64,000 nt of DNA from Ancylostoma caninum (Eukaryota > Nematoda > Chromadorea > Rhabditida > Ancylostomatidae), in contig JBAJFG010000296.1 in the NCBI GenBank assembly GCA_037903475.1, positions 62,001 through 126,000 on the forward strand, read 5' to 3'. Shown here piece after piece: positions 1 to 11,772 of this stretch (position 1 is the stretch's first letter; every line of letters starts with the position of its first letter). Below the pieces are notes generated by a model. The model searched no databases, was not told the origin of the DNA, and saw only the letters and a list, made by a program, of their open reading frames with translations. Position numbers and translations under genes: made by a program.

Positions 1-3000
1 GATTCAAGGACAAAAGGGGAAATCGCTATCGCCAGCCTAAGCGGCTATAAAAATCGAAGAGCGGACGTGCGCATTGATGTTGCCGATTCGACGTAGAGGT
101 GTTAGCTATACGTACACAAGGGAAATGCAGACAGTAGACCGGTTTTCGTGGCGGGACAGACAGTGACATCAATCTTATCAATTGCTTCACGGGGTGTGTG
201 GAGTAATGAGCGGGGAAAACTAATGAATCAATGTAAATTTCCCGGATTTTCTTCCTTTTTACTGATACAATCCATTTCAAACCTACATATTAAGACTTCG
301 CCATTATGGATACTGAGGATTTGCCATATGCTCCCAAAAACATATGAAGCCCTAGAGAAGTGAAACTCTGCCAAAACACAGAGCTGATCGTCCTCTGTGA
401 GTAGATAGAAAAGCGTTTGCTGATTGGAGTCAGACAACTTCAGTACCAACCCTAACATTAACTAACCTAAAAAACGAAAAACGCTATATGATCCCTATAA
501 AACTGTCCCATATTCACAGAATGAACCTCGAAACAAAATCTCAACAGAAAATTTTTTTAAATTTTAGGTTTTGAGCGATATTAACGTGGAAGAGAAGAAG
601 CAATGAAAGAGAAAAGGCGGCAAATTATGTACCATTAGTATCGTAGACTTTCCAACAAAATTGCAAGACTTTAAGAAAGAGTAGGTAGATTTGAGTTGTC
701 CAGTGAAGCATGAAAAACAATACGAAAGAGGTCCTCAGGTCATACAGTTGCAAGGAAAGAAAATGAGAGTATCTGATAGAAAGAAAGATGCATGAAAACG
801 GCACAGTTGCATTCAAAAAGACTTTTCCATCGGAAAAAGGCCTGTTACTGCCCACTAACCAGCTGCTGGAAATCGAGAAAATTACATGCAATTCCTTGTG
901 ACAGAACTACTGCATTCCTTCCTACATAACTCTACCATGACCCTATCGGAAACGCAAAAGAAAAGGTAGAACTGTCAACAAACCGGAATTTTATCGGTAA
1001 TAAAACGGGGCAAACTCTTCAGTGACCCTCTTGGATGGTATAACTGAGTAGTAATTCTAAACAGGAGTCCAACTTGTGCAGAAGACAAAGGTAATAGTTC
1101 GTGAAAGACCGGATAGCATCACCGCGCTGGTCAACTTCAGGAAATAAGCCGTGCGAGTTCCGCGACATGCGCGTACTGGCCGCAGTGCGGACAAACGGCA
1201 GTCAACGCCAAGAATTTGAAAAATGAGGGGTGCGTATATGTAATTATGGGTAAAAACAAAACCCAGCAAAGCAATGTTGTGTTGTGGCTGCTGTAGTCGT
1301 AACGATCAATATGGGGTGGTGGTGCCAGGCCTGATTTTTTTATGCTTGGAGGAGCGGACAGCAAAAAGAGAGGCGATGATTCGTCAAATGAATCAGATAC
1401 AAAATTTGATTTTGTCTCAAAATTTATTCTCATAGAATAGAGATCAGATTTTCATTGAATATGCATTAAATAACCTAGAGATGCTCCTGAGGGGAAGGAG
1501 GGGAGCAGAAGCAGAACATCCACGCGAGGCCATTTTTTTAATTGGGTGAAGTTTCACGGCAGAAAATATTAATGCAACCGTCAAGCAAGAAAAAAGACGG
1601 AGTTTAGATCTAGTCTAACTGGAAATATTATTGTATCACACGGTGTTTGAGCAATCATGCATAATCTTGTAATTTGTGCACTAAACAGCAGACATCCAAG
1701 TCGTGCCTTGTTAACTTGTCTGCTGCATGCTCCAACACTGATTCTCTGATTTCTCTTAAAACATCGATATCCGATGGAACGTAGGATGTGCTATCTGGGG
1801 AAAGCTGGGAAAAGTTCAAACTTCGATATAGAATGCAAAATAGAGAGAGCGAATAAAAAGGCGTGAAATTAATGAATAGCACTGTCCTGACCGCAGCAAT
1901 GGGCGCCAAAGAAACGAATAGATGAGAGCCGTAAGAGAAGGGAACAGTCAATCCACGGTGTCCAGCAACGTTCATACTATCTTATCGCAAGCTAACGCGT
2001 CAACAAATTAGCCACTGCAATGTCAATAGCTCGTCACACCGACAGCGTACTATCATAAAGAAGCCACTGCTCCGAGGTCAAGAGGTCCCGAAACGGTGAT
2101 CTGGAAACAGTTGAATGGAAGAGTGGTTTTAGACGCTTGGAGGCGGGCGTCGCTGAATCGGTCGCTATTGAACGTACAATCGATATGAATAGAATATTTA
2201 TTGTATGTAATGGGGCGAATGTTGCCTGGTTATCGATTCCATAGGATGCGACTGGAAATTCCTGAATTTCACGAAGAGTTGAGCTTGGTAAAAGGCATTA
2301 AACATTGATAATAGTGCGAACGTTTCACTTCGCACCAAAGCGGCTTGTATCGGGCTTGGCGTCGCCAACGAAATGACGCGGTTTTCAGGGTTTTTATGGT
2401 GACAATGCATCCTAAGAGCACTTTCAGTCGATATGGCTGGCCTTTTCTTTCCGCGCACGAGAAGCTATGATGTTTTCTGTAGGATCGAACAGTTATCCAG
2501 GGGATGAAAAATTGGGAATGGCTGTACTGAAAGAAAAAAAGCAGAAACGGAGTCGGCGACCGTCTTCCAAGTAATTATGTCGATGGTGTTGCAAAATGAA
2601 TCACAGTGGAGATCTACTGTTTTTACTCGCTCTGGTAATTGTGCAGCAGAAACGCAGCCGGAACAGTGTGATACGTGGAGTTCATAGCCTATGGACATCT
2701 CTCCCTGCTTGCTGTCATCCTCTTCTCAGCTGCTGCTACGAAGAGAGAATTTTCAGCTGAAACTGAACGAACTATGGCAGCAAAGCCACGGTCGAGCATT
2801 GCGATTGGTTGGTCACATGCGTTGACCAATCGCGGAGCGCGACTCTGTCGCTCTTTCCAGTTACAACGCTCTCATCACAGCAGTCTGTTGGACGTGAGCT
2901 AAACCTGAGTAGCAAACGATAGTGCTTAGTCTATCCGTTAAATTTAGACCATGAAGAGGCAAGGAGATGTTGCATTAGGATCTGGGCACAAATTTACACC

Positions 3001-5022
3001 TGTTTAGCAGAACAGGACCTCAAACCTCAAGTACAAAACTAGAATCTTCTCCTGGTTCGGCGTAGGTCTTTTGTTTCCTTGGGTTGCCCTAGTCGTCTGC
3101 AGTCTCCAAATCGAGCTGCAGCGTTTCGGTTTTGGGGGCGGTCTCAACCAATCACGGAGCTGCAGAATAGAAGCCACCAATCGTAGAATGCAAGAAAAAA
3201 TCACAGATAGTTAGGTCTCCTGGATGGCCCACCTACAGCAGTTTGAATACGTAACCTGCTCGGTAAAGCGGTCATTTCAGAACAAAGTTGCTGAGAATTT
3301 CTGCAGTACTTGTCCCTGCCCCTATTTATTTTATTACTTCATGAATAGATATCGTTTCTATGTGTGAAAAACAACTTAGAAAGGCGAAGGCGAGCTGTTG
3401 TTTTATCTACCATGCAATAGAAAGACAATGTGGAAAATTACAAAGCAGGGTCATGACAACTATAACTGGTGGCCATCTGTGCCACCATGTCCGTATTGTT
3501 GTCAGAAGAGTTGAAGAAGGAATGATTTTCTGTGTTTGCACTCCTACAGAAGTGTCGGAAAACTGTGTACAGAAGAAAACCTCCCATTGCTTTGCAATAT
3601 GAGAGTGTAAATACGGAACTTTTTCTCAACTTTGTTTCTTTGCGGTACAGAAGTCAAACGCCCGTAATTCACCGCAACGTTTTTGCGGACTTTTTTTTGA
3701 GGGGACGGTTTTTCTATAGTTATAAGAGCCGGTGCGCAGACAGATCCACAGATTGATGGAATAATAGAGATTGAAGAGGGCTCAAAAAACACAAAACACC
3801 AAAGAGGACTTCCATGGCGGAAGGGTGAAAACAACGATGAACTACTCCCATTGTTGTCAAGCAACGCCACTGCTAATTGGCGGAAAATCTAATGAAGCTA
3901 TAATGTTTTGTAAAATGATTAGAATTTTTTGTATCGGCATAGCAATAGCTTATTATTTTCATCGCAACATACTACATAGTTGCAGCAGAGGGGGAGGACA
4001 TACAGGGGTCTCCTTGCGAATGGTTCGCCAAATTTCCAAAATTACCTTATGAAATGAATGGAAATTGTATAGGCCTATTTTTTGGCTGCGTGACAAGAGG
4101 TATGCTGCTGGTCTGCGATTGGTCGATCCATGTGCGCGTCGCGGGTGCGGCCTTCTAGGGTACGAGCAGTTCTGCGTGGATATGGACAAATTCTCTAAGC
4201 ATGAGAGGGACAGATGTTGTTGACGGAACCCAGAAACTGTGAATAGGTGGCCATCGATATCATTTAGTGTGTCGAATTTGAAGAAACACCCTGAACTTGA
4301 GAAGCATACGCATGCGGCACGGTCGCGTCGCGGCGTACGTCTTGACCGCCACCCCTATTTTTCGATCTTTATTTTTATGGGTATTTTTGAACAATCACTT
4401 TAATTATTTGGCATTATGGATAACACTTCTATTATTCCTATTTTTTCCGGGTCCACAAAGTGATGGAAATCTCAGCTATTGCTCTTTTCACCCCCCCCCC
4501 TCCTTCGGCCGCGGCGCCCACTGCCTGCTTTCGTCACTATTACATACAGGACTTCAGTGGCTTTGGAGTAAAGCTCGGATGTACCACATTTTGGAAGGAT
4601 TTCATTTCATTTCCATGAGTACGATTACCCAATATGATTACCCATGAATCGCGACTGGGTATAGAAATGCCACGCATGAATAAACGTGTCAATGGCTGGT
4701 CCGTAAAGGATAAATCCGGTTACGTCAACATGGTTACCATTAGCTATCTTAATGGTGCATCCGGGCAGAGCTCAACGTTGGCGTATTCATAGTTCAATCG
4801 ACATCACTATTCTCCCTCCTGATCGATCCTGTAGTGTAACACGACGTGCTGACCTCAATTACTGGTTCTTCAGACTTATTTACATTTGAAATTTCAATAG
4901 GTTTCAGAACTTAAATTTTTAACTCTCTCTCACGTTGAGAATCAAAGAAAAGCCAGATAATTCACATTTCCTGGTCAATACATATTTTAGGAAAATTTTC
5001 GAAATTTCGAGGGGAAAAGACC
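1..5022. other. Intergenic region, no gene supported
   Basis: Both strands were read and no reading frame resembles a known protein or forms a spliced gene. Composition is mostly AT-rich with scattered GC-rich islets. Visible structure is limited to a short palindrome around 2,801-2,833 (GATTGG...CCAATC), a related CCAATC-bearing segment near 3,145, a C homopolymer near 4,491-4,501, and an ATTACCC/GGGTA segment near 4,623-4,740 that resembles a small palindromic family seen again at 49,323 and 62,866. The short open frames here lack codon structure, splice context or recognisable residues. Confidence 0.5.
2801..2833. repeat. Short GATTGG/CCAATC palindrome (family copy 1)
   Basis: GCGATTGGTTGGTCA and TTGACCAATCGC form an imperfect hairpin with a short loop, followed by GGAGCGCGACTCTGTCGC. 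Related segments occur at 21,967-21,998 and 61,588-61,618, each followed by a GAGCT-like stretch and then an AACG-type motif. It is probably one end of a dispersed short repeat. Confidence 0.5.
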
Positions 5023-5182
5023 TACAGAGAACTCCAAACGGACGCAGTCAAGAGTCAGGACCGCGGCGCGGCTCTCTTGGGCAGAGTCACGGGAGCTCAG
5101 CGTAGTGTGCGCCTGCGTCTCTGCCCATGAGAGCCGCGCCGCGATCTCGACTCTTGTCTACGTACGTTTGGAGTTTTCTGTA
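5023..5182. mobile_element. TACAG-ended MITE, copy A
   Basis: The 160-bp segment begins TACAGAGAACTCCAAACG and ends CGTTTGGAGTTTTCTGTA, near-perfect terminal inverted repeats. Inside are a second inverted pair, GCGGCGCGGCTCTC and GAGAGCCGCGCCGC. A related 180-bp copy lies at 18,398-18,577 in an intron of the guanylate cyclase gene. No coding capacity is seen, so it is probably a non-autonomous DNA element. The superfamily is not identified. Confidence 0.75.
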
Positions 5183-5741
5183 CATCTCTTTCTTTCTTCC
5201 GGGGCAGTATTCCTCTCTCTCTCCTCTACACATCCGAATTTTTCACTCATTCAAAGCCGACCATTTGAATTCGAACACATGTAATATCATTCAGTCTTGT
5301 GTATACTGCTGATGTTTTCTTTTATTTCCTATCCATCTAAATGGCACCATCAAAGCATGCTGTACAATAGCAACTTCTGCTGAAGAACGAATCAAAACCA
5401 AGCAGAGATGTCTTCTGCTATCGGTGTTCTCTTCACATTTGCGAGCTCTCTAACCGCTCGATCTAGAGTGACTACAAATGTGAACGAGAGGCGAATTTCT
5501 GAAAATCTGATTTGCCTGTCCCTGCTCAATGTACTATATAGTGAACAGTCGAACCCCAACGCAGAAAAAAAGCAGAAGAAAGCAAACAAACACAATTTTA
5601 CTATCAGTTGTGCATTGGGTGTTCAAAAAAGTAGAAAAGCAAACACTGAGGCTGTCCTATCACTTCTAAACTCTAATATCGATAAGAATTTGGACCCATA
5701 AGAAACCACAAAATTACATTTGCCCCAACGTAACACCACAA

Positions 5742-6153
5742 TTAAAGGCAGCAGGAGCTGAAATCCTCGACTCCGAGCTGAGCTGTGGGTGATGAAGTAC
5801 AGACTCAGCACATCATAAATGTGAAACGAACACAGACAATGATGGCCTACCTGCAGAGAAAATGGAACATTCGTCGCGAACACGCCTGGCCGTGTTCGTG
5901 TGCGGACGAGTTTTCCCCGGCGCGAAAGCCACTGCGGCGCGTGGTTTGGCGCAAAGGGAAAACGAAATGCATTCAATTCACAGGGTTTCATGGCGGGACT
6001 CGGCCAAAACCGTGTTCGCGACGAATGTTCCATTTTCTCTGCAGGTAAGCCATCATTGTCTGTGTTCGTTTCACATTTATAATGTGCCGAGTCTGTACTT
6101 CACCACCCGCAGCTCAGCTCAGAGTCGAGAATTTCAGCTCCTGCTGCCTTTAA
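5742..6153. mobile_element. Long foldback MITE with TTAA ends (copy 1)
   Basis: TTAA AGGCAGCAGGAGCTGAA at the left mirrors TTCAGCTCCTGCTGCCT TTAA at the right. The arms stay complementary for about 140 bases (for example AATGGAACATTCGTCGCGAA against TTCGCGACGAATGTTCCATT), giving a huge hairpin with a GC-rich loop. TTAA flanks are typical of piggyBac-like target duplications, so a piggyBac-derived MITE is a reasonable inference. Open frames in the arms are mirror images and not genes. Confidence 0.8.
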
Positions 6154-7738
6154 ACTGGACAAAAGTCACTCATGTACAGGATACGCCAAAAGTCCTTGGA
6201 GAAGCACAATGGATCTTCAAATTATGAGGAAGAGAGGAAAATTGGAAAAAAAAATAAGAAGAAATAAGAAAAAAAAAACAGTGGTTGTTAAGCGTTAGCA
6301 GTACAGCTGGAAACAAATAACATTTCTGATTGAATACCGTGCTGCGATTTCCATTAGAGTGCCTTTTCAGAAGTATGGACGCATCCCATGCGCGGTTTCA
6401 CACCGTCGTGGCCGCAGAATCGCGGCGGGACCTACTAGAACCTCGTATTTGGAGCTGGTCCCGCCACGATTCTACAGCCACGGAAATCGTCTATCTTTTC
6501 GAGAGGGAAAATGCATTAATATTTTTAGAACAAATTTTGGAAAATATGTTTCTACCTTAAAACAAATTGAAATATGTATTTGTAGGATGTATTTATATAT
6601 TTCGTCTCGGACAAAACCCGTCAACGATAATCATTCCCGGTTCTCCCATTGTTATTCGTCTTCCATTTTTTATGGACGTAAATACAGACAATGTTTGATA
6701 TAGGACGGCAATGACCGTAAAAGCACTGGCTTAGTCGACGCATGAATAGAGCTGTGTAGTTTGCAGTAGTGGTGGAAAGACAATAATTTAAAATCGGTGC
6801 CGCATGGAACATGACAAGGATTTATGGGCAAGCCTAGTATTCGTAATTTTAGCCGAATGGAGGGGGGGGGGCTTACAATAAAAAAAAGAAAGTAGTACAG
6901 TTTCAAAATCCAAGAGAATTTTTTCTGTCAAACCATGTCATTTTCTATTTTTGTAACTTTATTTTTTTTTTCGATATTAGCCATTCATGATCAATGCAGC
7001 ACACTTGAATGGAATCCGGATTTTCTAGGAAAAAGCCCAAGGCGTCGATTTTTTAGTATTCTTTATATTCTTTCGAAACAGCAGCAACGAAATTCACAGC
7101 TGCTAGTGCGCGTTGCAGCAGTAAATCATCACTTGAAACCACTCAAAATTCAATACATATGAGAGCAACGAGCTGTGAAGTTCTGAACTCACATGGAACC
7201 GACAGAGTGCCTCACCGCAGCGTCCACAGTCCACAGTGCCGCTAATTTTCATTGATAACCACAGAGTAGTGATGATAGCATCGGGCGGCCGATGTTCCAG
7301 GGGAAACAGCGGCGTTTGTGATGTGAGACGGGGGAACAGCACGCAACCGGCTAGGCTCATTGATAATTCATGTCATTTTTTGCTGCTGGAACGCCACAAA
7401 GCACATTGTCACTTCGTCCTTCGTAGATGGCAGCCCATTTTTCATGAAAATGTTCCATAATACTGGGGAAAATATATAGAACATGCCAGACTGAAATTGA
7501 CATAACATGTCATTACCCCATGGTTCACGATGGCACATAGAAGGAAGAGCTTCATGTAACAACAAGGTCAATGTCTACCTCAGTGAGGTGACAAGAACTT
7601 CGTTCGATGAGGTTGCACAGTTGGTTGCAGCAGTGTTGCAATGGTGTTTTCTAGTGAACCCAGCCAATGAAAATAGCGATATATGGCTAATATCTCAAGT
7701 TATTATCATGACTTATAATAAAGGGCTTAGTCTGTCAC
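6154..7738. other. Intergenic stretch with one hairpin
   Basis: No gene is supported. A 75-base hairpin lies at 6,408-6,482, and homopolymer runs occur near 6,245-6,280 and 6,864. The remainder is AT-rich, with no splice-bounded coding segment recognised. Confidence 0.5.
6408..6482. repeat. GC-rich inverted repeat (hairpin)
   Basis: GTGGCCGCAGAATCGCGGCG and the mirrored CCGCCACGATTCTACAGCCAC form arms of about 25 bases around a 25-base loop. Its GC-rich arms stand out against AT-rich flanks. It is likely a small MITE or its core, family unknown. Confidence 0.55.
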
Positions 7739-7740
7739 GT

Positions 7741-7764
7741 GTGTGTGTGCGTGTGTGTGTGTGT
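7741..7764. repeat. GT microsatellite
   Basis: An uninterrupted run of GT dinucleotides apart from one GC, lying about 75 bases before the 59-bp minisatellite. Confidence 0.85.
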
Positions 7765-7840
7765 CAGTGTGAAACGAAATTCGAGGGAGTGGCCTAGAGT
7801 GAAGAAAATGTTCTACACCGGATCCACTGTTGCTGTAGGA

Positions 7841-8528
7841 GTGCGCCGGCGTCCAAAAGTGGGGAAATGCCTGGAGTCGGGTCCAACGGTGTGATAAGGG
7901 TGCGCCGGCGTCCAAAAGTGGGGAAACGCCCGGAGTCGGGTCCAACGGTGTGATAAGGGTGCGCCGGCGTCCAAAAGTGGGGAAACGCCCGGAGTCGGGT
8001 CCAACGGTGTGATAAGGGTGCGCCGGCGTCCAAAAGTGGGGAAACGCCTGGAGTCGGGTCCAACGGTGTGATAAGGGTGCGCCGGCGTCCAAAAGTGGGG
8101 AAACGCCTGGAGTCGGGTCCAACGGTGTGATAAGGGTGCGCCGGCGTCCAAAAGTGGGGAAACGCCTGGAGTCGGGTCCAATGGTGTGATAAGGGTGCGC
8201 CGGCGTCCAAAAGTGGGGAAACGCCTGGAGTCGGGTCCAACGGTGTGATAAGGGTGCGCCGGCGTCCAAAAGTGGGGAAACGCCTGGAGTCGGGTCCAAC
8301 GGTGTGATAAGGGTGCGCCGGCGTCCAAAAGTGGGGAAACGCCTGGAGTCGGGTCCAACGGTGTGATAAGGGCGCGCCGGCGTCCAAAAGTGGGGAAACG
8401 CCTGGAGTCGGGTCCAACGGTGTGATAAGGGTGCGCCGGCGTCCAAAAGTGGGGAAACGCCTGGAGTCGGGTCCAACGGTGTGATAAGGGTGTGCCGGCG
8501 TCCAAAAGTGGGAAAACGCCTAGAGTCC
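7841..8528. repeat. 59-bp minisatellite, about 11.7 copies
   Basis: The unit starts GTGCGCCGGCGTCCAAAAGT, continues GGGGAAACGCCTGGAGTCGG, and ends GTCCAACGGTGTGATAAGG. Each 60-base line shifts by exactly one base, which fixes the period at 59. Copies are nearly identical, with single changes such as CTGGAGTC/CCGGAGTC, AACGG/AATGG near 8,180 and GTGCGCC/GCGCGCC near 8,372. The last copy is degenerate (GGAAAACGCCTAGAGTC). Because 59 is not a multiple of three and the minus strand of the unit has no stop in any frame, three long overlapping minus-strand open frames arise. I treat these as by-products rather than genes. Confidence 0.95.
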
Positions 8529-8885
8529 TACCTAAATCACCTAGATGTACACTGTTTCCTTTCGTATCCGTGTTCTCTTCCCATTCCGTTTGTGTCTGAA
8601 TGAACCACTCTATCTTTCCCCTCGACCCTTATCACTTGAATTACCACAACAACCAGTTGAGCCTAAATCATTTCAAGATAACATTTGCACTGAATTGCTT
8701 ACACTCAGTTCTTCACGGCTACTAAATTCGCTCATATGGAAGAACATATCTTCGTTATGGGGGAAGCTACCCTCTACGGGATCAAGGGTTTCTCAGGAGA
8801 GCGATAGAACAGATTTAATCAATCCATTTACACCTTCGTGTTTGCTTTCAACGTGCAGTATGCGAGCGAAGCGAGCACCAACAGA

Positions 8886-8921
8886 AGTCTGGAAGTCCGG
8901 CGTTAGCCGGACGGCCAGACT
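8886..8921. repeat. Two-stem GC hairpin
   Basis: AGTCTGG, GTCCGGC, loop GTTA, GCCGGAC, CCAGACT pair perfectly in nested order with two-base bulges. It lies just upstream of the mariner left end. It could be the end of another repeat or a structured transcript, and nothing here decides which. Confidence 0.6.
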
Positions 8922-8966
8922 GGTAATAGAATAATCCGCTTTCGGGCTTATACTAAGCGGTAAGTA

Positions 8967-10241
8967 TCAGGTTGTTGCGAAATTAATAGCCGTTTTGGGG
9001 TACGAACAAATAAACTTTTCTTTTCTGCACAGTTTGAGCAGCTGCAGCCCAACTTATGCGAGCTTCTGGTAGAGCTTTTTCTCCTCTTTCGAATGCTGAT
9101 TGAATATTCTGGATAGCTCTTTCCTGAGGGTTTTTATGAAGTCGCGAACAAATCATGAGCCGACGTGATTTTCGAGTGATTATGGTTCATGACTCGATCA
9201 CTCTTTGTCGGATGCTTGCGGTAATCTTGCATTTGTTTTGGCTTCGAATCGCCTTTCAAATGGGCAGTGAGCTATTCGGTCGCAATTTTTTCTTCCGTCG
9301 AATTTGATCCCCAAAACAACCATGGTCGTGACCACATGTTGTTCCATAAAGATCAAGCGTTGAGAACAGTCGTGGAACTTAAACCGGGTCCAACCACTTG
9401 GACGTTGAGGGCAGGGATGGGGGCTCACTATACTACAGGTTCAAAACACTTGACTTCAATCGACAGGGCAACAAAGGTGCTGAAGCATACACCCCACGAT
9501 CTGACAAATGACAAGCGTTTCACCTGCTGTGACATCCTTTCTAACTTAATTTTTCGCCCCAAATACTACCCATTTCTAGACCGCGTAATGGCCACAGAAG
9601 AAGCTCTGCTCCTGATCTATAAGAAGAATGGTGGATTTATATCGGTAGACTCGTCCTTCCTTCTCTGAGTTTCCCAAAACCAGATCTTCACCTCAGCGAG
9701 GTTGTGTCAGGAATCTAGTGATGCTGTAAGAGTTATCCACTGCAGCCTTCTCCAGCCTAGTCGGTCATGGATAGCAGAGTCCTGCCATTGTAATTTCATG
9801 TTAATTTAGTCAAAACTACTATAGATGTGGTCGGCAGTGTTGAACAAAAGCTGGATTTCCCCTGCTTCAGGGTAACGTTAAGTCTCCCATTCCAAAATCC
9901 ACCCGGCAAAAACTGATGCGGTAAAGCATCGAGGTTCTCACTAAATGCCCTCATTCCTCAGACCATTACCCTACTGCATATGCTTTTTCAGAGATCCAGA
10001 GCAGTCCTGCGACAGCGACAGATTGCTGAGATCTGGAGCATGCTGAAATCGCCTTCCAAAAGTTTGCGAATCCTTGTGACCTCAGTTTTAGTTGCAGAAG
10101 CATGCAGTCCTAACCATTTTGTTGAGGAGGGCCTAGCGAATCGAACGGTTGCTAAACTGATGAAAAACGTTGTGTTTGAGCCGAGTTACAACACTTTGAA
10201 CTGGTGTGTCCATTTCGGCAATTAATTTCGCAACAACCTAA
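8967..10241 (+). mobile_element. Mariner transposon, full length but inactive
   Basis: The element is 1,275 bp, the normal mariner size. It is flanked by TA at 8,965-8,966 and 10,242-10,243, and its terminal repeats are TCAGGTTGTTGCGAAATTAAT at the left and ATTAATTTCGCAACAACCTAA at the right. The plus strand carries a decayed transposase. Bases 9,470-9,625 translate to a mariner-like stretch with the pattern PHDLTND, then PFLDRVMATEEALLLIY, which corresponds to the family's PHEL(T)...FLDRI(V)TGDE block. Here the second catalytic Asp of TGDE is altered (ATEE). Upstream and downstream parts are interrupted by stops and frameshifts, so no intact protein can be made. Confidence 0.85.
9267..9668 (+). 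pseudogene. Mariner transposase remnant
   Basis: This is the longest surviving open segment inside the mariner. It includes LKPGPTTW early on and the KVLKHTPHDLTND ... PFLDRVMATEE block in the second half, matching the linker and start of the mariner DDE domain. The catalytic Asp expected in T-G-D-E is not conserved, and the N-terminal HTH and C-terminal thirds are in other frames or disrupted. It is a fossil reading frame without expected function. Confidence 0.75.
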
Positions 10242-11772
10242 TATGATCCACGTGACGCCCCGGACCATACCTTTTTCTTCACTAGTCCCCCATAGGACTA
10301 CAAAGACATGGAGACATGCCACCATTGGGATTGTAACGTATCACATTGCTACGCTTCCTAAGAATCTTCATTATTATCGGATGCTCTAAGGTCCTGCTAT
10401 TCAAGACGAGAGTTTAACTTTTAGAGGTAAGGGCATGCTATGACCACGCTCTATCTGCTTCATGTGCCCACTATTCCTTCTCCGCTCCGATCACTGCGCT
10501 AAAAAGCGCTCTGGAAAGAAAAAGGTTTATGCGTGGAAAGAGAAAGGAAAAGCAGAGAATGTGTTATAATTTATGTCGCAAATACAAATGCGATCTATAA
10601 TGGCTCTCTGCGCTCTCTCCTTTCTCTGGCGGCTTCAAGTTCGGCTTCGGCTTCGCCTTCACACCGGCTCCCGCCACTCGACATTCCCCCCCCCCCCCTT
10701 TGGTCGACAGCGTCAATACCCGTCAATACGACTCTACTCGCTGATCGTCGAATCAATACTCGCTGGACACTCGGCATCTGGTCGTCAGAAGAGAATAAGT
10801 TAGTGGCGTTAATCTATTCTCCCCACCACTATTCTATATCTCTCATCTATCTATATCTATAGTCTCATTTCAGCCGAGTCAACAAGCCTTCAATACCTGC
10901 AATCCTCAATACCTGCCAGTCAGGAGCTGCTTCAACAACAAGTCGGTGATCAGTCTTTCCTGTTTATTTTGTGATTGTAATAAATTACTTTAAAGATTCT
11001 CTGTAACTATACTGCGTGGCGATTTCTAAGGGAATATCATGGTGAGCGTCACTCAACCACACTCTGGTCAGAAACATCAAAATCAAAAAATAAAACAATC
11101 ATCTTTTTGAAAAAGGAGTATTTTCACTTGTGAGACCATTAGATAACTGTAAGAAATATTAGCAACTGTGACCACATGGTGGAAGTACTTCTAATTAGTA
11201 TCTACTTCTAATATTTAACTAGTATTTGGTTAGTACATTAACAACTCGTTCAATATCTAAGCCACTCATTGGATGCATTGAGAAGAAGAACAATCTCATT
11301 TCCTTTGATATGACTACCCACGACTAGAATGGGTATAGACAACGTCACATGTTGGGTAAACATGTTGACGGGTGCCAGGCAAGAGGTGAGTTTGTGTACG
11401 TTACATGGATACATAATCCCATTGATTCTGGTCCACAACTAAAGTAAATTATTCCGTCAGTGTAGCTTTAGACCGATTTCCTTGGTCTCCCCAGAAACTG
11501 TAGCTGAATTCTCGATCTTGTTGCGGTTCGTTTGCTTAGCCTTCGCTCACGGCCACGAGCACAAGACAAGCACAGGGCATTTCTTCTGAACTGGTACCTA
11601 CATTGATGCGGGGTATTCTTGATATTTTAAAAATGTTATTGTGCTTTCTTCAATGCCAAGAAGGTGCAAATTACATGCTTAATAAATAAACCTTCAAGTT
11701 TCTTGCTATTACACGTAGCATGCTAGTGTGTGTCCTATTCAAAGTGGTATGACAAGCAAAGGAAATTATTAG
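10242..11772. other. Intergenic, possible solo LTR-like segment
   Basis: No gene is seen. Bases from about 10,460 to 11,030 are pyrimidine-rich with a run of C at 10,686-10,699, followed by AATAAA at 10,978 and a GATTCTCTGTAAC segment, an arrangement that resembles an LTR R-region. Without a matching second LTR, clear TG...CA ends or a target duplication, this stays a suspicion. The rest is AT-rich and featureless. Confidence 0.3.

Noticed and set aside
5785..6227. Several overlapping plus and minus reading frames of 60-136 codons
   Set aside because: They lie in the arms of a long inverted repeat, and the plus and minus translations mirror each other.
7727..8505. Three long overlapping minus-strand reading frames of over 200 codons
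   Set aside because: They are the three frames of a 59-bp tandem repeat without stops. Length comes from repetition, and there is no start context, splice context or family resemblance.
7841..8528. Possible CRISPR array
   Set aside because: Head-to-tail identical 59-bp units without variable spacers, in a eukaryotic context. It is a minisatellite.
10533..10862. Plus-strand 109-codon Ser-rich frame
   Set aside because: It is low-complexity and pyrimidine-driven with a C run, with no splice boundaries or motif. More likely repeat or LTR-like DNA.
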